From positions 1-8,103 of the forward strand of contig CALZBV010000109.1 of assembly GCA_945622055.1 (NCBI GenBank): DNA of 8,103 nucleotides. Reading direction: 5' to 3'. Below are positions 5,632-8,103 of this stretch, one piece after another. The notes below the pieces were generated by a model. That model worked only from the letters and a program-made list of their open reading frames with translations, had not been told where the DNA came from and did no database searches. The translations under genes were made by a program, and so were the position numbers. This DNA is from an uncultured Clostridia bacterium (GTDB lineage: Bacteria; Bacillota; Clostridia; Lachnospirales; Lachnospiraceae). Numbering within the stretch: the first letter of the stretch is position 1; every line of letters begins with the position of its first letter.

Positions 5632-7314
5632 ATGTTACAAAGCCTGAGAGTTAAAAATTTTGCTCTGATAGAAGAGCTTGAAGTGAACTTTGGAGAAGGG
5701 TTAAATATTTTGACGGGAGAAACCGGTGCCGGAAAATCAATTCTGCTGGGTTCGATTCAGATGGCACTGGGCGCAAAGACCTCCAGGGACTTCATTCGTA
5801 CCGGTGAAGCCTCGGCCGTTGTTGAGCTTGTTTTTGAGGATTGCAGCGATGCTGTATGCGAGGAACTGGTAAAACAGGAGCTTACCCCGGAGGGACGAAG
5901 TGTTACGATTTCAAGAAAGCTGACAGAAAGTGGAAAAAGTGTATGCCGTATCAACGGAGAGATTGTAACCACTGCGGCAGTAAAAAGCATTGGTTCTCTG
6001 CTTTTGGAGATTCATGGACAGCAGGAGCATCATACGCTTCTAAACAGTGAAAAGCATTTAGAGCTTGTGGACCGGTATGCCGGAGAAGAGCTTGCATTGC
6101 AAAAGAAGAAGACGCGGGAGTGTTATTCTGAATACAGCAGGCTGCGTGAGGAGCTTGCAAAGGCAACGGAGGATGCTTCCAACAAAAACCGTGATGTTTC
6201 TTACATGGAATTTGCGCTGAAGGAGATTACGGAAGCGGCTTATCGAACCGGTGAAATGGAAGAGCTGGAGACGGAATTTTGTAAGCTTTCCCATGCAAAA
6301 GCAATTTCAGAGGGCGTTGCGTCTGCAATGTCCGCAATGTCAATGGGAAATAAGGATACAGCAGATGAGCAGGTAAATACTGCAATTCGCGTGTTATCGA
6401 AAATCAGTTCCTTTGACGAGGAGGCAGCAAAGCTTTTGTCACGTGCGGAGGAGATTGCGGCATTGATTTCGGATTTCTCTCATGAGGCATCGTCCTATCT
6501 GGAATCCTTATCGGATTTTGAAGAGGATTATGCACGGGTTTCCGAGCGGCTTACCATGCTGAATCATCTGAAATCAAAATATGGAAAAACGATGGAGGAT
6601 GTTGTGGCTTATGGAGAGGAGCTTGAACAAAAGCTGGAGAGATATGCAGATTATGATGCTTACCTCTGTCGGCTGCAGCGCGAATTTGAGCTTTCACAGC
6701 AAAAGCTGGAGGCTGAATGTGAGAAGCTGTCCGGGCTTAGAAAAACTGCTTCCAAAGAGCTTGGAAGGAAGATAATCACCGCTTTGTCAGAGCTTAATTT
6801 TTTGGAGGTTCGGTTTGAAATCCGAATGGAACGGACCGAATTTCATGAAAATGGGTTTGACCATGCGGAGTTTTATATTGCGGCCAATCCGGGAGAAGAA
6901 ATCAAACCGATTGCCAGGGTGGCGTCCGGTGGTGAACTGTCCCGGATTATGCTTGCGCTGAAATCAGTATTTGCAGACCGTGATGAAATACCAACCCTGA
7001 TTTTTGATGAAATTGATACCGGAATCAGTGGCCGGACGGCTCAGATGGTATCCGAAAAAATGAATGAAATTGCAAAAGACCGTCAGATACTATGTATCAC
7101 GCATCTTCCACAGATTGCGGCGATGGCGGACCGTCATTTCTTAATTGAAAAGACAACGGACGGAAAAAAAACCGTGACCGGTCTTACAGAGCTCACCGGT
7201 GAGGCATCGGTGGAGGAGCTTGCACGTATGTTAGGCGGTGTCAACATTACGGATGCCGTACGGGAAAATGCAAGAGAAATGAAGAAGCTGGCAAAAAACA
7301 AAAGTAAAAAATAA
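5632..7314 (+). CDS. recN: DNA repair ATPase RecN
   Basis: A complete 560-residue RecN, the usual length for the family. RecN is a cytoplasmic SMC-like ABC ATPase that acts early at DNA double-strand breaks and supports RecA-dependent recombination. The N-terminal half-domain opens with the family's LRVKNFALIEELE-type strand and carries the Walker A motif GETGAGKS at 29-36 (Lys35). An HGQQEH motif at 128-133 corresponds to the Q-loop region. Residues about 150-375 are Glu/Lys/Leu-rich and form the antiparallel coiled coil. The C-terminal half-domain has the ABC signature ASGGELSR at 431-438, Walker B TLIFDEIDTG at 455-464 (Asp459, Glu460), and the switch histidine in THLPQ (His491). All catalytic motifs are present, so it should be functional. 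The start follows the preceding stop by 21 bases. recN next to spoIVB is a conserved Firmicutes order; argR, often found just upstream, is not here. No LexA-type box is visible in the short gap. Confidence 0.98.
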   Translation: MLQSLRVKNFALIEELEVNFGEGLNILTGETGAGKSILLGSIQMALGAKTSRDFIRTGEASAVVELVFEDCSDAVCEELVKQELTPEGRSVTISRKLTESGKSVCRINGEIVTTAAVKSIGSLLLEIHGQQEHHTLLNSEKHLELVDRYAGEELALQKKKTRECYSEYSRLREELAKATEDASNKNRDVSYMEFALKEITEAAYRTGEMEELETEFCKLSHAKAISEGVASAMSAMSMGNKDTADEQVNTAIRVLSKISSFDEEAAKLLSRAEEIAALISDFSHEASSYLESLSDFEEDYARVSERLTMLNHLKSKYGKTMEDVVAYGEELEQKLERYADYDAYLCRLQREFELSQQKLEAECEKLSGLRKTASKELGRKIITALSELNFLEVRFEIRMERTEFHENGFDHAEFYIAANPGEEIKPIARVASGGELSRIMLALKSVFADRDEIPTLIFDEIDTGISGRTAQMVSEKMNEIAKDRQILCITHLPQIAAMADRHFLIEKTTDGKKTVTGLTELTGEASVEELARMLGGVNITDAVRENAREMKKLAKNKSKK

Positions 7315-7324
7315 ACGGAATCCG

Positions 7325-7353
7325 GTTTGAAAAGAGCGGAATGATACATACTA
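7325..7353 (+). promoter_or_regulatory. Candidate sigma-G (forespore) promoter of spoIVB
   Basis: CATACTA at 7347-7353 matches the Bacillus sigma-G -10 consensus (CATnHTA) in full. GTTTG at 7325-7329 matches the -35 consensus (GHATR) at four of five positions, with the expected 17-base spacer. In Bacillus subtilis spoIVB is made in the forespore from sigma-F and mainly sigma-G, so the placement fits. The transcript would start near 7360, about 108 bases before the spoIVB ATG. The motif is short, so chance cannot be excluded from sequence alone. Confidence 0.55.
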
Positions 7354-7385
7354 ATAAGGAACCTGCGTCGGCAAGGTTCCTTATT
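7353..7385 (+). terminator. Hairpin between recN and spoIVB, possible weak terminator or attenuator
   Basis: AATAAGGAACCT (7353-7364) pairs perfectly with AGGTTCCTTATT (7374-7385), a 12-base-pair stem with a 9-base loop. An alternative pairs TGC (7364-7366) with GCA (7371-7373) inside the loop. Only three T residues (7384-7386) close the stem before a G, so it lacks a proper U-tract and would be an inefficient intrinsic terminator. It may instead protect the recN mRNA end or attenuate read-through into spoIVB. Its left arm overlaps the candidate sigma-G -10 element and start point. Confidence 0.6.
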
Positions 7386-7407
7386 TGCGTAACGGCAAAG
7401 TTCCCTA
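7364..7407. repeat. Imperfect direct repeat in the recN-spoIVB gap
   Basis: CGGCAAGGTTCC (7369-7380) recurs as CGGCAAAGTTCC (7393-7404), 11 of 12 bases identical at a 24-base spacing. Each copy is preceded by TGCGT and followed by a C/T-rich CTA or TTA. The first copy supplies the right arm of the hairpin; the second could compete partially for the same left arm. Confidence 0.5.
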
Positions 7408-7467
7408 AAATTGCAGGGTACCCGCTGTTATGCAAGAGACAAACAAAATGAAGGAAATGATGTATGT

Positions 7468-8103
7468 ATGAGAAAGTATCGTAAATGGCTCTTTTTTGCA
7501 CTTGCCCTGAATCTGATTGTGCTGGCAGTCTACGGATTTTATTATTATAAGAAGCAGATACCGAAAAGTATCCGGATTCGTACCGGAAAAGAGGAAAAGA
7601 TATCGATGCTTTTGCCGTTTTCGGCCTCCTTAGTCACAGATGAAGACAGCATCGGCGTATTGGAAATCAATCATCAGCCACTGAAGGAAGGAACCATAAA
7701 GATTGAGTTATCGGATTCCTTTTCGGTTAAGGCGATGCAAAAGCTGGATGCAACGCTTGAGCTGAAGCTTTTCGGTATTATTCCGCTACGCAAAGTGGAG
7801 CTTTCTGCAATGACGCCGCAAAGCGTGGTAGTTGGCGGGTCAGCGATCGGAATTCATGTGGAGACAAACGGGATTTTAGTGCTCGGTACCACTACAGTGA
7901 CCGGTGCGGATAAACGGGTTTATGAGCCGTGTAAAAACCGGATTCATTCAGGGGATTATTTGCTTAAGGTGAATGGAAAGAAATTAGAGACAAAGGAGGA
8001 ATTAGCAGACCTGCTGAAAAAAGGGAATGGAGAGAAGCTGCGTATTCTGCTTCGAAGGAACGGAGAAGAACTGAGTACGGAGGTAATTCCGGTGTGCCCG
8101 AAT
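7468..8103 (+). CDS. spoIVB: SpoIVB stage IV sporulation protease, 5' part cut by window end
   Basis: 212 codons are open from the ATG at 7468 to the window end with no stop. A start RKYRKW followed by a hydrophobic segment (about residues 7-25) gives an N-terminal membrane anchor, placing the rest outside the forespore membrane. Residues 119-140 carry the SpoIVB-like segment V-V-V-G-G-S-A-I-G-I followed by G-I-L-V-L-G, which leads into a PDZ domain to about residue 205 containing a typical H-S-G-D-Y-L-L-K-V-N-G motif. The S55 serine peptidase domain with the catalytic serine (Ser378 in B. subtilis) lies beyond the window. In B. subtilis SpoIVB is secreted from the forespore and cleaves SpoIVFA, releasing SpoIVFB to process pro-sigma-K. 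The start is supported by AAGGA at 7451-7455, a rather distant 12 bases upstream; no other in-frame start lies close by. The position right after recN supports the call, and spo0A is usually next. Confidence 0.93.
   Translation, partial: MRKYRKWLFFALALNLIVLAVYGFYYYKKQIPKSIRIRTGKEEKISMLLPFSASLVTDEDSIGVLEINHQPLKEGTIKIELSDSFSVKAMQKLDATLELKLFGIIPLRKVELSAMTPQSVVVGGSAIGIHVETNGILVLGTTTVTGADKRVYEPCKNRIHSGDYLLKVNGKKLETKEELADLLKKGNGEKLRILLRRNGEELSTEVIPVCPN

Noticed and set aside
7247..7501. Open frame on the - strand spanning the recN end, the gap and the spoIVB start
   Set aside because: It overlaps two well-supported genes and the intergenic hairpin, and its translation resembles no family I know.

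Overview
The window looks like part of a spore-forming (or sporulation-derived) Firmicutes chromosome, most likely of the Lachnospiraceae type. The main reasons are recN followed directly by spoIVB, a gene neighbourhood typical of endospore-forming Firmicutes (usually argR-recN-spoIVB-spo0A); moderate GC with strong AGGAGG-type ribosome binding sites; and a large exported protein made of bacterial Ig-like (BIG2) repeats, a type common in gut Clostridia. The genus assignment is inference. All four genes lie on the + strand.

Layout. Positions 1-146 hold no convincing gene but carry a perfect-consensus sigma-A promoter (TTGACA-17-TATAAT, 92-120). It drives a 512-residue lipoprotein of unknown function (171-1709), which has a Thr/Pro/Glu linker and an unusual Asp/Trp-rich C-terminal tail. 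A strong intrinsic terminator (1764-1805) closes that unit. After a gap of 178 bases comes a 1240-residue secreted protein (1888-5610) with a signal peptide, about twelve BIG2-like repeats and one non-BIG2 segment, and no recognisable wall anchor. Only 21 bases later starts a complete recN (5632-7314), the SMC-like DNA double-strand-break repair ATPase. The 153-base recN-spoIVB gap contains a hairpin (7353-7385), an imperfect direct repeat and a good candidate sigma-G promoter (7325-7353). The last gene is the 5' part of spoIVB (7468 to the window end), covering the membrane anchor and PDZ domain; its peptidase domain lies beyond the window.

How the parts fit together. The two envelope proteins appear to be accessory genes placed just upstream of the conserved recN-spoIVB block. 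The lipoprotein is its own transcription unit, while the BIG2 gene and recN are probably co-transcribed because the gap is so short. The candidate sigma-G promoter overlaps the left arm of the recN-distal hairpin. A forespore transcript starting there would lack most of that arm and so escape the hairpin, whereas read-through from recN would form it. This is the most specific regulatory idea the window supports. I see no mobile element, CRISPR array, tRNA, rRNA or defence system, and nothing that clearly amounts to a new biological system; the most novel material is the lipoprotein and the architecture of the Ig-repeat protein.
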